In this document: in pieces, positions 1 through 14,000 of the stretch
Numbering within the stretch: position 1 is the first letter of the stretch
How the letters are laid out: each line of letters opens with the position of its first letter
Assembly (NCBI GenBank): GCA_035771175.1
Contig: CM069601.1
Coordinates: forward strand, 3,804,001 to 3,868,000
Source: Paratinospora sagittata
Taxonomy: Eukaryota > Streptophyta > Magnoliopsida > Ranunculales > Menispermaceae
Direction of reading: 5' to 3'
Length of the DNA stretch: 64,000 nt
Notes under the pieces: model-generated
The model's input: the letters and a program-made list of their open reading frames with translations, nothing else
Told to the model about the DNA's origin: nothing
Database searches by the model: none
Program-made: the position numbers and the translations under genes

Positions 1-107
1 AAATAATAATCTTCAAGATCTAGCTCATTGAGAATTAGATTCAAAGGATGTACTGCAAAGAATAAAATGGTAGATTTAAAATAACAAAAGACAATTAAAA
101 ATAATAC

Positions 108-3014
108 CTGTTGACCCTGACATTACCATCAAACACAGCTTGTCCAGATGAATGAGCCACAATGCACTTGTGAAGCTGTTGGGAGTAGCCCCTAGGATGG
201 TCCAAGACTAATCTGCTATGAAGATCCTGGGTTTGTTCGCCTAAACACAAGTGAAATGTGGATAGTTCCGTTACCGTGTCTGGACCAACTTGCTGAACAT
301 GGAGATTGTGCCTGCTTAATTTACCACCACTGCTTATCTCTACAAGCTTGTAGACACTAGATGATTCCTATATTAAAGATTAAATCATATTAAAATAGAA
401 ATCCTTAAGAAATTTAGTGTTAAAGAAGTAATTTGCAGAATAAGCTTTGTGATTGCGACACACTAACAAAGAATCTGGATATACCAAATTGAAATAGTAC
501 ATGATATAGTTACCTTTTCAAACGAAATCCTCAACAACATAAATCATACATTAGATCATAAGTTCATATTAAAAAAAATCCTCCAGAACCTAAAGCAATC
601 ATCAAACCACCAGCATATGCTGGATGATCACATATTTCTTAACAATGAACATCTTTCAAGGATCTGAACTTCAGCAGTACTCTTGCTCACCTGACGTCCA
701 GAACATAGTCCTCAATGAAGAAACTTTAGGCATATTCCCAGAACTGGAAAAAAGGAATAATAATAGAGGATTGATGACAAACAGCTATGACTGACTACTC
801 TAGAAAAGACATATAAATCTACTTCTTCCTAGATTGTTTTGCTTCCTAATATGATTTTTTTTTTCTTTGTTGTTCTTCCTTTTCTTTTTTGCTATTTCTC
901 CCAAAAATAAGGCTCATAAATCATCTAGAATTCACACTTTTGCTTGATGAATAAAGATTCAGAGTGTATATTACATGGGCATAATTTGCACCTAAGCCAC
1001 CAAATTTTCATTTTATGAACATGTAAAATCCTATCCAATCTCCCCTTGCAATCAACAATACATTAACATCAACAATAAAGCCTGTCCCATATTTTTAGAT
1101 TTGGTCTCTTAATTAATAAGAAAATCTTACATAAATGGTTGTTCCACTTCACTCTTCATCATCAATCTTAATAAGAATCTCCTATCTATGATTGATTCTT
1201 CATATGTGCATACATGTACCTCATCTTCAACCTACTTATTTCAAAATCAATGTTTTCTAGAAGTATCTCACAACAGAAAAGTTAGAAATTAAGGAAGATA
1301 AAATCAAGCTTCTAGCAGTTGAACCTCAGAAAGGCCTTATCAACTCTGGCAAGAGTACAGAATTAGAAATGAACACAAAAAGCAAAATGCTATTAACTAA
1401 GACATGGTGCAATATGAAAACATGTGAGCTCAGCAAAGCTTCATTAGGTTTTGATTGTTGATTCAGATTTTAAGGTTTTTCCATTGTGCTGAAAACATTG
1501 CTAAAGTCAGAAATCAGAATTCACTACAAAGTTCGATTGGTCAAATTTGGAAAAAGATGGCCAACATCTCGATACAAAAATTTGTAAGTATTATAGATTG
1601 CTCTCCACAATTTCTGCATTTTGGATGAGACTTTATCTGGTTAGACCGCACCCATATAGTATAACCAGATATTGGGCAATGGACATCTCCCTTCCTAAAT
1701 CAACACCAAGTGAGTGGTAGAGATTGTCATCCATCCTCGATTTCTACCTTTTTGGTGCACCTTTCATCCCACCAGACCACACTTGAACAGTTAATTCTAG
1801 TAGTTATAGATTGTCTACTAAAACACTAGTTGTTTACAAGCACAAAAGGAGAGTAAAGATGCCACTTAACAAAACCCTTTTCGCTCTAAGGAATAATAGA
1901 AACTTAAGTTTTGAATTTATCAAAAAAAAAAACCCAAAAGAACAAATGCTACCTCTATCTATCCATGTTGAAGGGCAATTTAAGTTTTCCCTCCATACTA
2001 ACAGTTTATATAAATGAAAACCAAGCGCAAAAATTGCATATACATGTAAAATCTATATACCAAGAAAAAGAAAATAGTTCATGAATGATGATAGAACTGT
2101 AGATTCACCTGTGTAACAACAGTCCACTTAGTATGAGCAGCATTGCTAGACTCCTTCTGAACATAACAATGACTAACCTTCCCACCTTCTCTAATCACAA
2201 TCTCCACAGCCGAATTCACCCAATAACACTTATTCTCATAACTAGTATCACTCCCACCACCACCAACATACTCCTCCACAATCCCAATCTCCCCACCTTC
2301 CTCCACCAGCACCAGCACTCTAGGGTTCGAAACGGGCATCAATTTCGACCCAAAATCGCCGCTTTCCCGCGATAAAAACCTCAAATGCAATGGCTCCTCA
2401 ACCCTAACCCCAGCCGGCACATAAACAACGGAAACATCCGGAGCCCCGATCCCATTAAGCGACCAAAACAGGTCCCCATTGTGAAACTCAGACACACATT
2501 CAAGAACCCTTTGCATAATAATTGCATTTGCATCAGAGGGTATGTTCCCAACACTTCCAACATAAACCCCATCAGGTAGCAATTGATGGGACAGTGCTGA
2601 AGAAACAGAAGGGACGATGTGGCCATCGATGAACACGAGATTGGGGAATTGGGTATCGATGGAAAGAGAATCGAGAGAGGAAGGAGATGGTGGAGAGGGA
2701 ATTGGGTGAATTTGGGAGTTTTTGATGAGAGAGGTGTCGGTGAAGCGAAAAGGCTCGTCTTTTCGAGAGGGCCAAGACAAGGAGAGGAGGGATTGAGAAG
2801 AGATGTCTCGGAGCTTTTGGAGAGGCGGAGGAGGGTTTGAGAGGTTTTGTGTGGAGTCTTCTAGCGTTTCGGCGATTTGGAGGACAAAGGGGTCGGAGAG
2901 AGAGGCTTGTGGAGGAGGGAGAGATGGGAATTTGAGTTTGTTTGGGGTTTTAGGTTTTGTGAGAGATGAGAAGGGAAGGAAGGGAGATGGGAAAGTGGTG
3001 GTGGTGGAAGCCAT
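108..3014 (-). CDS. ABCI7: Plastid Fe-S cluster assembly protein SufD / ABCI7, 5' part (runs off left edge)
   Basis: SufD subunit of the plastid SufB-SufC-SufD scaffold, on which iron-sulfur clusters are built. Two exons are visible on the minus strand: 3014-2109 (302 codons, phase 0, donor GT at 2108-2107) and 367-108 (86 codons plus 2 nt, acceptor AG at 369-368, donor GT at 107-106). The join is in frame without stops. The first 40 or so residues (MASTTTTFPSPF...) are Ser/Thr/Pro-rich like a chloroplast transit peptide. FRFTDTSLIK in exon 1 is typical of SufD. Exon 2 encodes the conserved core, with GGKLSRHNLHVQQVGPDTV, LVLDHPRGYSQQLHKCIVAH and SSGQAVFDGNVRVN. The Arabidopsis protein is about 475 residues, so roughly 85 C-terminal residues should lie beyond the edge. 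An in-frame ATG at 3026 would add four residues; the MAS start fits a transit peptide better. Family assignment is firm; exon edges were set by eye. Confidence 0.93.
368..2108 (-). other. Intron 1 of ABCI7
   Basis: A 1.74-kb GT-AG intron separates the two visible ABCI7 exons. The sequence is AT-rich and contains short open frames only. I see no transposon ends, RNA gene or conserved protein in it. Confidence 0.8.
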
Positions 3015-3079
3015 TGGAAAAAGCAAGAAGTTGCAGAGACAGAGCGAGAGAGAAGAAAGGTTGAAGATGGTTGAGAGTT

Positions 3080-3683
3080 AGGGTGTTCATGGGTTGGATG
3101 GGTCGAGTAGGCGGTAAAATCTAATTCAATCCGCCAATTTGGGTTGATAAATTTAAAAAACAATCTAATTTAATTTATCTTTCAACCCAATCGGATTCGA
3201 TTTGGGTCGGTCAATAAACTTAAACCCCTATTTTACATATAATTTATTAATATAAAAAATTTAATTATTTATTTATTATTTAAATTTGTTAGTAATTTTT
3301 TTTTACTATTATTTTGATAATTTGTTAATATTACATATTAATAGACTAGTAATAATAATTTATAAAATAGTAACACATAAAGTAAGATTGTATATATTAA
3401 TAATATAATAACCTTGTGATATGTAATAGATATATATATATTATAGTATAAACTAAATTAGATAGTATTAGATAAAAATTATAAGATACATATAAATCTT
3501 AAAAAAATAATGTCTAGAAAAATATTTTAGGGTTTCAACACTTATTTCAATTTGAGTCAGTTTAATCAAATCTTGAAGGACTCAATCTGTGACTCAACAA
3601 CCCAAATTGATAGGGTTGGATATTTTAAAACCTAATTTAACCTAAATAACCTATTTAACTCAATCTAAACTAACCCAAAATTG
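3080..3683 (+). repeat. hAT-like MITE copy A, 3' end truncated
   Basis: Non-autonomous repeat, also present at 26256-26912 (inverted) and in interrupted form at 53250-57719. It starts TAGGGTGTTCATGGGTTGG, shares the long AT-rich core with the other copies (for example AAACTAAATTAGATAGTATT near 3450 and TTTTAGGGTTTCAACACTTA near 3525), and stops about 45 bp short of the terminal inverted repeat kept by the other two copies. It has no coding capacity. The left end lies 66 bp upstream of the ABCI7 start codon, so it probably overlaps that gene's promoter or 5' leader. The hAT assignment is inferred from the TAGGGGTGTT-type ends and the 8-bp near-duplication flanking copy C. Confidence 0.75.
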
Positions 3684-5052
3684 AGAAAAGAAGCAAGCAA
3701 AACCACTTCTCACAAAACTTTCATCAGAGATACATTTTTTTATTTTTAGTTTACTAGTAATTTAAATATTTACTTAGTTTTTCGCAACTAAAAAAGATAA
3801 ATTTACGTAGGTGGTCGACCTTGCAAGGCTTATTTGAGTCCGAGTACTTGTAACTGTGAGAATTTGGTAATACCTTACAAAATAATTATAATAGTATAGA
3901 CAAATATAAGAAAATAAGAAAAATTCTTGTATGACCAAACAATGATGAAAGTGCTATGTCAAACTTTTTTTTTTTCAGTTATCAAATAGAACCATGTATT
4001 GAACTTATTTACATATTTTTATATATAGTTAATCCTAAGCCCGAGTAAAATAGGCTAAATAGCACACTTTAATACACAGCCAGTAATTAAAATATCAACT
4101 TAACCATTAATAAAATAGAGTGGATGAAACAGATACAAGAAACCAACCCATAGACCTATTTTTAGTTAAGTTAGAGAATGGTTTGTATAGATGTTTTCTG
4201 ATAAGCAATCGATTTTGCTTGAATCTTTTCAAATATTTATGTTTGTATCTTAGGTATATTATTTGAATTTCTTCAAAAGAAAAGATTAAAGCAAAATCGA
4301 TTAACTTATCATTTTTTTGCTCTTTGATTGTTTTAGCTGCTTCACCAATTTGAGTAACGCTAAAAATATGCCAAGTGCAATCGTCATTTTCTGACGTTTG
4401 CACTCAACCTTCGTTAAATGTTAAAAATATTGTACAATACACACACATCTCTAAAACATCTAAAAAAATTAATTACCAATATAAAAAAATAGAGTTGACA
4501 CTCAGCGTACATAAAATATTTTTCTTAAAATAAATAATAAACAAAAAGAAACAAAGGATGTGTTTGATTGTGATTCAAAACAACTTCCATTTCACCATTC
4601 ATTCAGGTAACTCCATTTTTTCATTTTTCATCTTTATTAACCAAAAAAAAAAAAAACACAGCAATAAAAGCAGACATTTGCACCTTCAAAAGGGCTTTTG
4701 GAAAGCAAGGCACATGAGACTGGCAAATAAACGTGTTGCATTGCCAAAAGAATATATGATATCCCAATGTCCAAATACCAATAATACTAGTAGTTAACAA
4801 ATGGAAGCCAATACGCCACCTTCTACATGGCTTGTCTAACACAATATTTTAAATAAGCCTGCTCTATCCCTTCTACTGACTTTTCTCTTGCTTTTTTTTC
4901 TTTTTTTTCTTTTTTTTTCATATGCAGTCTTTATTGGGCAGTTTTGATGCCTGGAAGAGCTTTGGGGTTGGCTCCAATGGTGGCAAGTTTCAGCTGCCAT
5001 TTGAAATTCAATCACTTTTAAATTGGATGAGAAACAGAATAACTTGATCAGC
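3684..5052. other. Intergenic DNA between ABCI7 and the KMS 3' end
   Basis: AT-rich spacer. A short block near 4370-4510 (cgtcattttctgacg... and ...gacactcagcgtac) resembles the ends of a small MITE also suspected at 37075-37250. The remainder, including pyrimidine runs at 4888-4920, shows no gene. KMS 3' UTR probably occupies part of 4900-5052. Confidence 0.5.
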
Positions 5053-8000
5053 TTAGTCAGTTACACAGCTTGATTCACCATTCTCGTGTCCTTCTGCTGC
5101 CAATAATTTGTTAGTGAGCAAGAGCAATTCCTTATCTTGTTGTTTCTTAAGGTACCGCTGTGCGGTTGCTGTGACAATCTTGACAAAGAAGTTCACAAGC
5201 ATAAGCCACACAACAGTATTCCAGATTAAAGCAAATGATAGATCCCACTTCTTCGCCTGCAGGCAAAAAACGTAAATGTAAGTGCAAGCTCAAAGCAGCT
5301 AAAGCCCCAGTTTTTTTTTTCCAATTCCCTTTCAGCAAAACTCGTTGAATCCCTTTGATGCAGCTATGCAGGCAATCAATGACTTGGCAAACTCTAATAA
5401 AAATCCAATTTAGCTAGAAATAATGACTGCGTCATGAAATAACAATAGATCTGGCATTGAAAGATAATTGGTATACACAGCAACAAAGCTGTGTTATAAT
5501 TGTTTAAGGTTGATTATATGAATTGTTCCTATCATTTCATTCATCATAGCAATACCAATATATATATTGGTAGCTTAAATTACAGTATAACTTGCTAGAG
5601 TATGCCAGATGCATTTGACCTATTTCACAATGTTTGCTAGTGTTACAAACCATTTATATTGATTTCCCAACTCTTTGGGCATCAGGCAAAGTTTTTCGAG
5701 TTGATTTGATTGACTCAGCAAGTAACTCATTCTTTGTGCACAACTATTGTTTCTCAATGATTTGACTAGAAAACTAGTAAAAAAATGAGCTTTTGGATAA
5801 TGATATTTACAAACCGACATGATAATTCTGCAGGATTTTCTCACGAGGAAAAAAGTGTACCTTAGGTTTTGTCGAGGCTGGAGCTGCAAGGTACTTATCC
5901 TTGGCCAATTGTAGTTTGGCAATGAGGTTGGGCAGGATGGAAGAGAGTCCAGGAATAAAGCCAAGCACCCAGATAAGCTCATTCTCTATCCACTCCAGCA
6001 GTTGATTATTGCAAACTAAGATGATAAAAACCGTCTGCAACAAGTTCAAAGTAAAAGCTAGCTTACAAGCTGCAAAACATTAAGTCTTAAAACAACTTGG
6101 AATCAATATTTATGTGCTCAGAAAATGAGGAAAAGCTCTTTCTCCACAGATTGAGAACTCTCAGAAAATGAGCAATATTTGAAAAGTGTAAGATGCAAAG
6201 CCATTAAACAGTTCTCAATTTGTTCCCTCCACTCTCCACACCCGACCTCTACTGAACCAGGAGAAGCAACATACAAACAGCAAGCATGGAAACGAGGGCT
6301 AGGACCACATCAGTTCCCAAGTTGCACAGAACTAGGGGAGCTAAAACTTTTCAAAATCTCAAGAATAATAGAGGCACTTGACAAACCTGTATGTGAGTCT
6401 TAATAATTGCTTTTCCAGTTAATGTTGCGAAAAAGAACTTCCAAAACGGAATTCCGAATTGTCCACACATGATGCCAGCTAGGTCAAATAGTGGATTTGG
6501 CACCTATAGTGACAAGTATATCCATAGATCCTCATTAATCAACCAAATATTTCAAAAATGTAAACTTAATAAAATACATCTTCTTCTTGAAGATTAATAT
6601 ACTCAATAAAAATGTATAAAATAAAGCATGCCAGGCATTTAATCTCAAAATTAGCTAAAAAGGCCACCTCTTGTTTTATTAATATTTCTAATGCACGATC
6701 ATAGGTAACCAATACCTGCATTCATACTCTACCTGTTACACTTCTTCTATTATACTGCTATCTATAAACACCAATGATGGGAAAAAGATGTCTAATATAA
6801 CCTTAACATACCATTTCTTTATTCCCTTTCCTTTTCCTTTTTCCAACTAACACCTGCAATACTCAGAAAAGGTATGGGGAGCAAAACTGGCAGAAGCCAT
6901 TCATGGAGGTACATCTAGGGGGGCAGGGGAGGGAAGATGAAGGAGAACCAAATTGTTGGCTTTATGACTCTATCTTCTTCAAGGAACTATCTGGATCTAA
7001 AAATTATTGCAATCAATGACTGAAAATGATGGAAAAAAGATGAATATATTAAATTGAAAGAAGAGAGATCTCATGTGAAAGTGAAAGAGAGTTTTCCAAG
7101 TTATTGTTTTACAATGAAAAACATCATGAAAAAATTGTTTCCCGGACATATGCCGATAGAGTTAAAATTACCATTGAGATACTTGTACTCTAGAAATCTC
7201 AACGGTCATCATGAATAGTAAAAAAAAGGAAAATCTCATGCCTAAACTACCTTAATATGCTTGAATAAGAGTAAGCATTGTACTGATAATAGAAATCTAT
7301 AGAAATATGATAAAGACAGTATTGCTCATTAGGAAAGAATACTTTCTTTCTTTACAATTTACATGCAATCTTACATCAAAAAGAGTATAAAAGTGGACCC
7401 AGACTCACCGAAGCAAGTACTAAAATTGTAAAGAAGTTCAAATGTTGTGAGTGTGACAGGAGCCAGCGTTTAATTTTGTTTAGGAAATTGGTTACCACTC
7501 CCCCATCTTCTTCTGAGGTAGCATCAAATTCTTCAATGGCATCAACTGTATTCCCTGACATGCTTGCTGCACCAAATTTGAGTCAATAAAAGTTGAAAAT
7601 AACTAATTTTCAGAGTAGTACAGTCAGAATAAAACATGAACAAAAACCTGCTTAAGTCAAATGCTCACAAATAACTTACCCAACTAAACAAACTAGTAAT
7701 AATTCATATTATTGAGCATGCACCCAACAAGTATACAAGACAGCCTAAAAGAAATATCTTTAGTTTTACAACTCTATAAACAGTGAAAAAAAAAATTCTA
7801 TTACTTCTTTTACACAGTCTTTGTAATATCTTAAGCTTTTGACAGCAATAGACAACACCAGACTTATGACAATTGACACCATTTATCTTTCCCTTAGGAG
7901 TAGGCCTCCTTAGTAATTTATAAATGACCTTTAATGTCAGGAAAATTATGGTCTTAGACTAGGTTGAATGGAAAAAAAGGGTTTTGTAGCCAAACAAGTA

Positions 8001-11000
8001 ATGGGCTGAGACTTTGTGAAGTTTTAGTTATTTTTGTGTGACTTTTTCAGCCAAAGCAAACCAAATGTACTCTGAAGAATATCTACATGTGTTTACTGTT
8101 AGAGCTAAGCTATTTTCATAGCCCAAGCTATGCTATATCTGTTTGTTCACTTGTTCAGACAAGATAACCTTACATCTGAGGAAGATTGAAATATCAACTT
8201 TATGTTCTTTTCCTTTGCTTCCTAGAGTGAGGGTAATGTAAGATTAGATGTAAGTACTAAACTTTCTAGCTTTACAAAAGTAGAGCCTACACTACAGCTT
8301 TAACAATTGATCCTCAATCAACTTTAGACATCCAACATCTAAAACTTACATCAAAAGAAACGGAATCTATATTTTGCAAACCAAACAATCTATCTGCACC
8401 TCAACCTCTAGATGTAATAGACTTCAACAAATAAATTGAAAAAAAAATATAGAGTTACTAAATGCCACCAAGACCCTTCACATACTTGGAAAAGCCTATA
8501 CAATTTCAACATAATTAATTTGATACAGATTCAAACAATCACAATTCAAAAAGCATATCAAACCGTCAGAATAATTTTACTCCCATTGTGATAAACCCAC
8601 CTCATTGGAGGAAAACATCGAATATGTTGCAAACTCCTTAATGCTGAATTTATTTCACTTACTTGAAACATATTCATACTATTGATCAATTACAGACCAA
8701 AATCAAACAGCTAATTCAATAAAATTTTACTTGGAATAATCCAGATTAATTTTACGATACTAGAACCTTTTCTGTTATCGCATAATCTTCCAATATACTT
8801 CACACATATCCAATTAAATCTTCTTAAATGATCCCAAAGAACACTTGAAAGCTAGAAATGAAAACTGAAACACAATCGAGAGCATTTCAGAAAATTTCAG
8901 AGAAACAGTCAAGAAAATGCTCATGTCCCAAAACCTTGGAATAGATCCTGTCTGTTAAAGACTCGATAAGAAAATCAATCTCAAGTTCTTGGAAACAATA
9001 TTACAGGAGAACCCAGACAAAAAAAATCCCAATGCAACAAAACTTTTTTCCACGTGGGAGATTGAAAACATAAATTTGCTACCTCCACCCTGGTCTATCA
9101 AAGGCAAGGATTGAAAATTCGATTTCAACTTGACTTCGGTCACTTGAAAATTAGAATTAATTCGGAGAAGTTTAATTTGACGTGGAGATTTTTTGTAAAA
9201 ATTCGATAAATTAGAGAAGTTTAGAGAATTTTTGCATATATGCTTAAATATCTAGATTTATTATAGTGTAAGCTAAAAACTAATATAAATAGACACTCTT
9301 AATACATAAAAATACCAATAAGTGACCTAACAAAATCAATCTTGTTAAGTGGGTTGATGAATTTGAAATGGTGGCTTTTGGTTTTAATTCTTTTTCTTTG
9401 TTTTGATATTTAATTTTGTGGTGGCTTGCTTCTCGACAATATACTTTGCTAGTTTGAATTTCACCATGCTTAATTTATTAGTTTATTATTTAAATGTATT
9501 GATTTTTAATCTTGTTTTATAAGAGTTAACTAAAAGAAGATGGTTTTGGAAACTCTTTTAATTTTTTTTAAGTTTTTATCTTATTTCAACTTTTTTTTAT
9601 TTTTTTATTTTTTGCTTCCTTTCTTCTCTTTTTGATAAAGCATATCCCATAAACTACACAATTTGTTAGCTTGTTAAATTATTTATTAAGATTTATACTG
9701 CTATGTTGATCGATAAAGTTGAAAATAATACATTATTATTGGTATTTTTTTTTGTCTTCTATTGATGAAATAACATTTTTTTACTTCTCTATCGAATTTT
9801 ATCGAACTATTTATCGAATTTTTGCATTTTTGAATTGAAAAATATAAATTTTATTGAAGTTTATCGAATTTTTTGAATTTTATTGAATTATTTCGACAAA
9901 TTTTTGCATTTTTTATTTTACATCCACTTCGCACTTCGGTGGCAAAAAAAAAGGAAAACATTCGTGGAAGTTCGCCGAATTTCGAAAAAAAATTTAACCA
10001 TGATCAAAGGTCAAGCCTTACAGTTATTTTACAGAAAAGAATATATAAAATAAAATAAAAAGACAAAGAAAAAAAATTCTTATGATAATTCAATCCATCT
10101 AGCTTGAAATCAATTCTGCTCTTGAATCAATCTGCCAAATCTTACCTTGACTTTTATGCCTATAACCTAAAACTCTGACTAAGTAGCAAAATATTTTGCG
10201 AAAAACTCCCTTGACTTTTATGCCTATCTTATCGGTAGCCTTTTGATTTCTCCAAAATTGTTGCATTTTATGCCTGCAAGATGGAGAATCTATGGACCAC
10301 CTGTTTTTCATTGTATATTTGCAGAAGCTTTGTGGCACAAGTGGGAAGCATTCTTAGGTGGAAAATCCAAACCTCCTCTTAGTTGTAAAGAGTGTTTTTC
10401 CCTCTCTCACCTTCATAGTCTGACTACAAGAGTTAAGGGCGTTGAGAAGATAGTAGCCTTTTTCGCAATGACTTGGTCCATTTGGCTAGATATCAACTCC
10501 AAGATGTTCGAGGGCACTTCTAGTGATACTCGTACTGTATGGGATTCATCTAAATTAGCTACTTCAAGCTAGATAGGGTTGTCCAAATTCGCAAGTGGTT
10601 ACTCCTTTTCTAAGTGGTGTAAGAGCTACTCGAATATTTTGTATTTTGGTTAAGGGTACTACTTATCTTTGGGTCCTTTGGCGTACCCCTGATACGTCTC
10701 CACAAATTCGTGACTTCAACTTTTCTTTTTAATTAATACAATTGTCTTGTTTCTTCTCAATATATATACAAATATATTTGCAGCAAAATACAACTCAATT
10801 CAACCTAAAATACTGGAATTGACATAAAAAAAGACTAGAGTGCGACTAGACGTACTCACCAAAAATACTTACTCTACCTACTTGTTATGTATTACCATTA
10901 AAAATTTATAATTAAGTAGGTAGAGTGAGTGTTTTTGGTGGGTACATTTAGAACTTTCCCAAAACTAAACCTTAAATTTATAGTTGTTGTCTTCTTAGCC

Positions 11001-14000
11001 TTCTGGTCTATGGGCAAATATACTTTGAAAGAAAATAAAAAAACAAATTTGTATTTTCAATTTTTCATAATGATAAAAGGTTTATAATTCAAGCTTCGAG
11101 GTTTATTCTGTGTCTAAGCAATATGACAGAACATGATGGAATAAAATGTGGGAAATAAAAACACCAAGATTAGCATCTACAATAGTGTTATCAAGGTGTT
11201 AAGCCGATGCATAGGCAACTCCTGCTAAAAGGCCGTCTAGATATAGATTGTGAGTTAGGTGACAAAAATTAAAAGAATTTCATAATATTATATGTATAAA
11301 ATTGCTGCTTATAATATTAAACTATTCTAAGGTTTTGAAATTTAAAACATTTGCATGTGTCTTAAAAATAATAACAGATTGTAAAACAGGTATTTCTAAA
11401 ATTAAAACCTCAAAAAATAAAGATGTATGCAAGAAAAGATATAATAGTAGAAAATTTTTAGAAATCATTTTTATTCAACTTCAAAATGTTTTCATAAACT
11501 ATTATGATATGCTTAAAAGTTTAAAATTTATAGAAAAGCCTGCATTGCCTGCTTAGAGAACAGTCTAAGCAATTTGAGGTGAAAAAAATACGTAGGTGTT
11601 GATGCCAAAGCAACACCTTAACAACACTGATCTATAACATAAATATATTGCTTACAAGCCCCCTCCACTGTACAACTACACTGTTTGCAAAACAAGTCCC
11701 AGCTTCTCCTTGAAAAAAAAAAGAAAAAACTACATATTCACAATATATATTAAAGCAATTACTGATTTACTGATGCTAGGTAACACATGCAGTGCACCTT
11801 CTATCATTTGTATAAAGAAACAAATTTGTACTATCTAATAAAGCAGTTAATGTGACACATGTTGAGTAACATGTGATAAATGCATTTGTAGATCAAATAG
11901 GATAAGAAACATATGCAGTGTACGTGCATCCCTTAATTATGTTATTACTATCAATGATTTACTAAATGGAGCCAATTTGTGATATGTATCATTATCATCA
12001 GTCATCAACCAACCAATCCAGTCACAGACCTTGAAACTTGAATGCATAGGACTGGACCTGTCCACTACTACTAATGACCAAATCAGCTTATTTCAATTAG
12101 TTACGGAAAGAACTCTATTGTTAAGTCCTTTAGAATATATATTGGTGTAAGAGATACCCTTCAAGCTTGATTCTTCCTCAATGACTTCTTCTCTATAACA
12201 TACCAGCATTAAGAATCTTAATTTACAAAACATGTGCATGAACACATAATTTGGAATATACCTGCTCTTGAGATGAAATAGGGAGGCAGCTCTCCAAGTG
12301 CAGTTCCAATGCCCCATAGAATAGCTTCTAACTGAACCTGTGGTAATATACTGCTGACAGGAACTGTCGAACCATGTAATGATGGAAACACAGAGGCACC
12401 AAATTCAGAGCAATCTTTATCAAGCCAAGAAGGACCTCTTTTTAATTGTATCGTATCATATGGAGCGCTTTTCAAGTCAACTCGGCCACACTGTACAGCT
12501 TTTATTGTAAATAAAGCTATATGTGGACCCAAATATAGCACGAATGTGTGCAAACCAGATCCTACAGAAGCCAAAAAAAAAAAAAAATGGTAAAGAGCTT
12601 CATTTTCTGACATGTAAAGTTTTTGATTCCAACATGACACCAGATAATTATGACCCACAAATATGTAAAAATCAAGAAATTATCACACAGACATAAGACC
12701 TAGATGGACGCAGTCAATCGTTATTTTTCTGACAATAGTCAGTTCACATTGGAACAGTACTAATCAAGCTCAGGTAGATCAAAAAGTTGTCAGCTTTATC
12801 AAATGGAATTTCAGAGTGGAAAATTGAAGGGTATATATGACTGCAACGTACCCAAAATTGCCTTGGAGAGAAACATATGGATCAAGATAATTGCCAACAG
12901 TTTTGAACATCATTGACAATCAATATCAAAAATGAAAGTTGAAAAATAGTGGTGCCCAAGTTAGTGCATTTCAAGTATACTTATGATTGATGAATATCAT
13001 TAAAAGAACAGAGTATGGTCAGTGAAATTTACATGGTTGAAGCTTTTCCAAGCAATCAAAAGAATCAAATAATGGATTCAATAGAGAAGTCCTGTTCCCT
13101 TGATAAAACTCGAAATCAAGAGATCAATTCAAAGTAAAGCAATAATCATGCAAAGAGATAAAATGTATCCTGATACGAAACAAAATAAGAAGAAAGGACA
13201 TGGAAAAATGATGAGAAGTTCAGGAATATACACCAACTAGAAATCTAATGTTGAAGTATCAATTCAACTAAAATTACTGCTACCGTCCTGAAATATACAA
13301 CACAAGCATAGAGAGAGAGGTTCCCCCTCTTAGATCTTGATGCTTATCTTCTTTTTGGTATTTTAAGATAATTAGCATCCCCAGTATTCATGTTGAAGAA
13401 AATTCATAAAAAATTCAAATAATTAAAGAATATAGTTTTTTTTTTTTTTTTTTTTTTTGGAAAATTAATGTGGTATGCTATTGATTTCTTTTCTCTTATT
13501 TTATATACACTTTTTAACATTATTTTAGATGTAAACAACGTAAGCAATATTGCTACAAATAAAATTGTTTGAATAATAGTAAAATCAATCTTTTAAAAAA
13601 ATTCTAATTTTGAAGCACAATTAAATGTTCAAAGAATTATAATTTGCTTACCATTATTCAAATTCTTTAATTAATTAATTTTTTAACTAAAAATAAAGTT
13701 TAAGTACATAAAGAAATTACAATTTAAAATAATTTTAAAGCATGAAATGAATCATCAAATATTTCAAACAACTTAATGTTATTGGAAACTTTCAATTACC
13801 TAAAATTGATTACATGACACTATGACAGCCCAATGAAAACAACAACTAAATTGTTTCAGAAGTATATCTTTATAGTTGTAAAGCATTATTTACATTTCTA
13901 CTCAAGATAATTTCTTTGACAAGTACAAATAAATCCAACAACAAACAAATTAACTTATGAACAAACCATCCAACTATTTACTTTTAGTTTAAATAAAGCA

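Larger units (their letters stand above)
7567..12261 (-). other. Intron 4 of KMS
   Basis: Intron of 4.7 kb. Apart from the LINE 3' end at about 10240-10770 and the hairpin at 10852-10944 it is AT-rich. A homopolymer-rich stretch at 9550-9980 repeats the TTTATCGAATTTTT motif several times. No other gene or RNA seen. Confidence 0.6.

Noticed and set aside
2133..3081. Several open frames opposite or overlapping ABCI7 exon 1
   Set aside because: They are shadows of the GC-richer coding exon. Only the 2109-3014 minus frame has a family match and proper splice sites.
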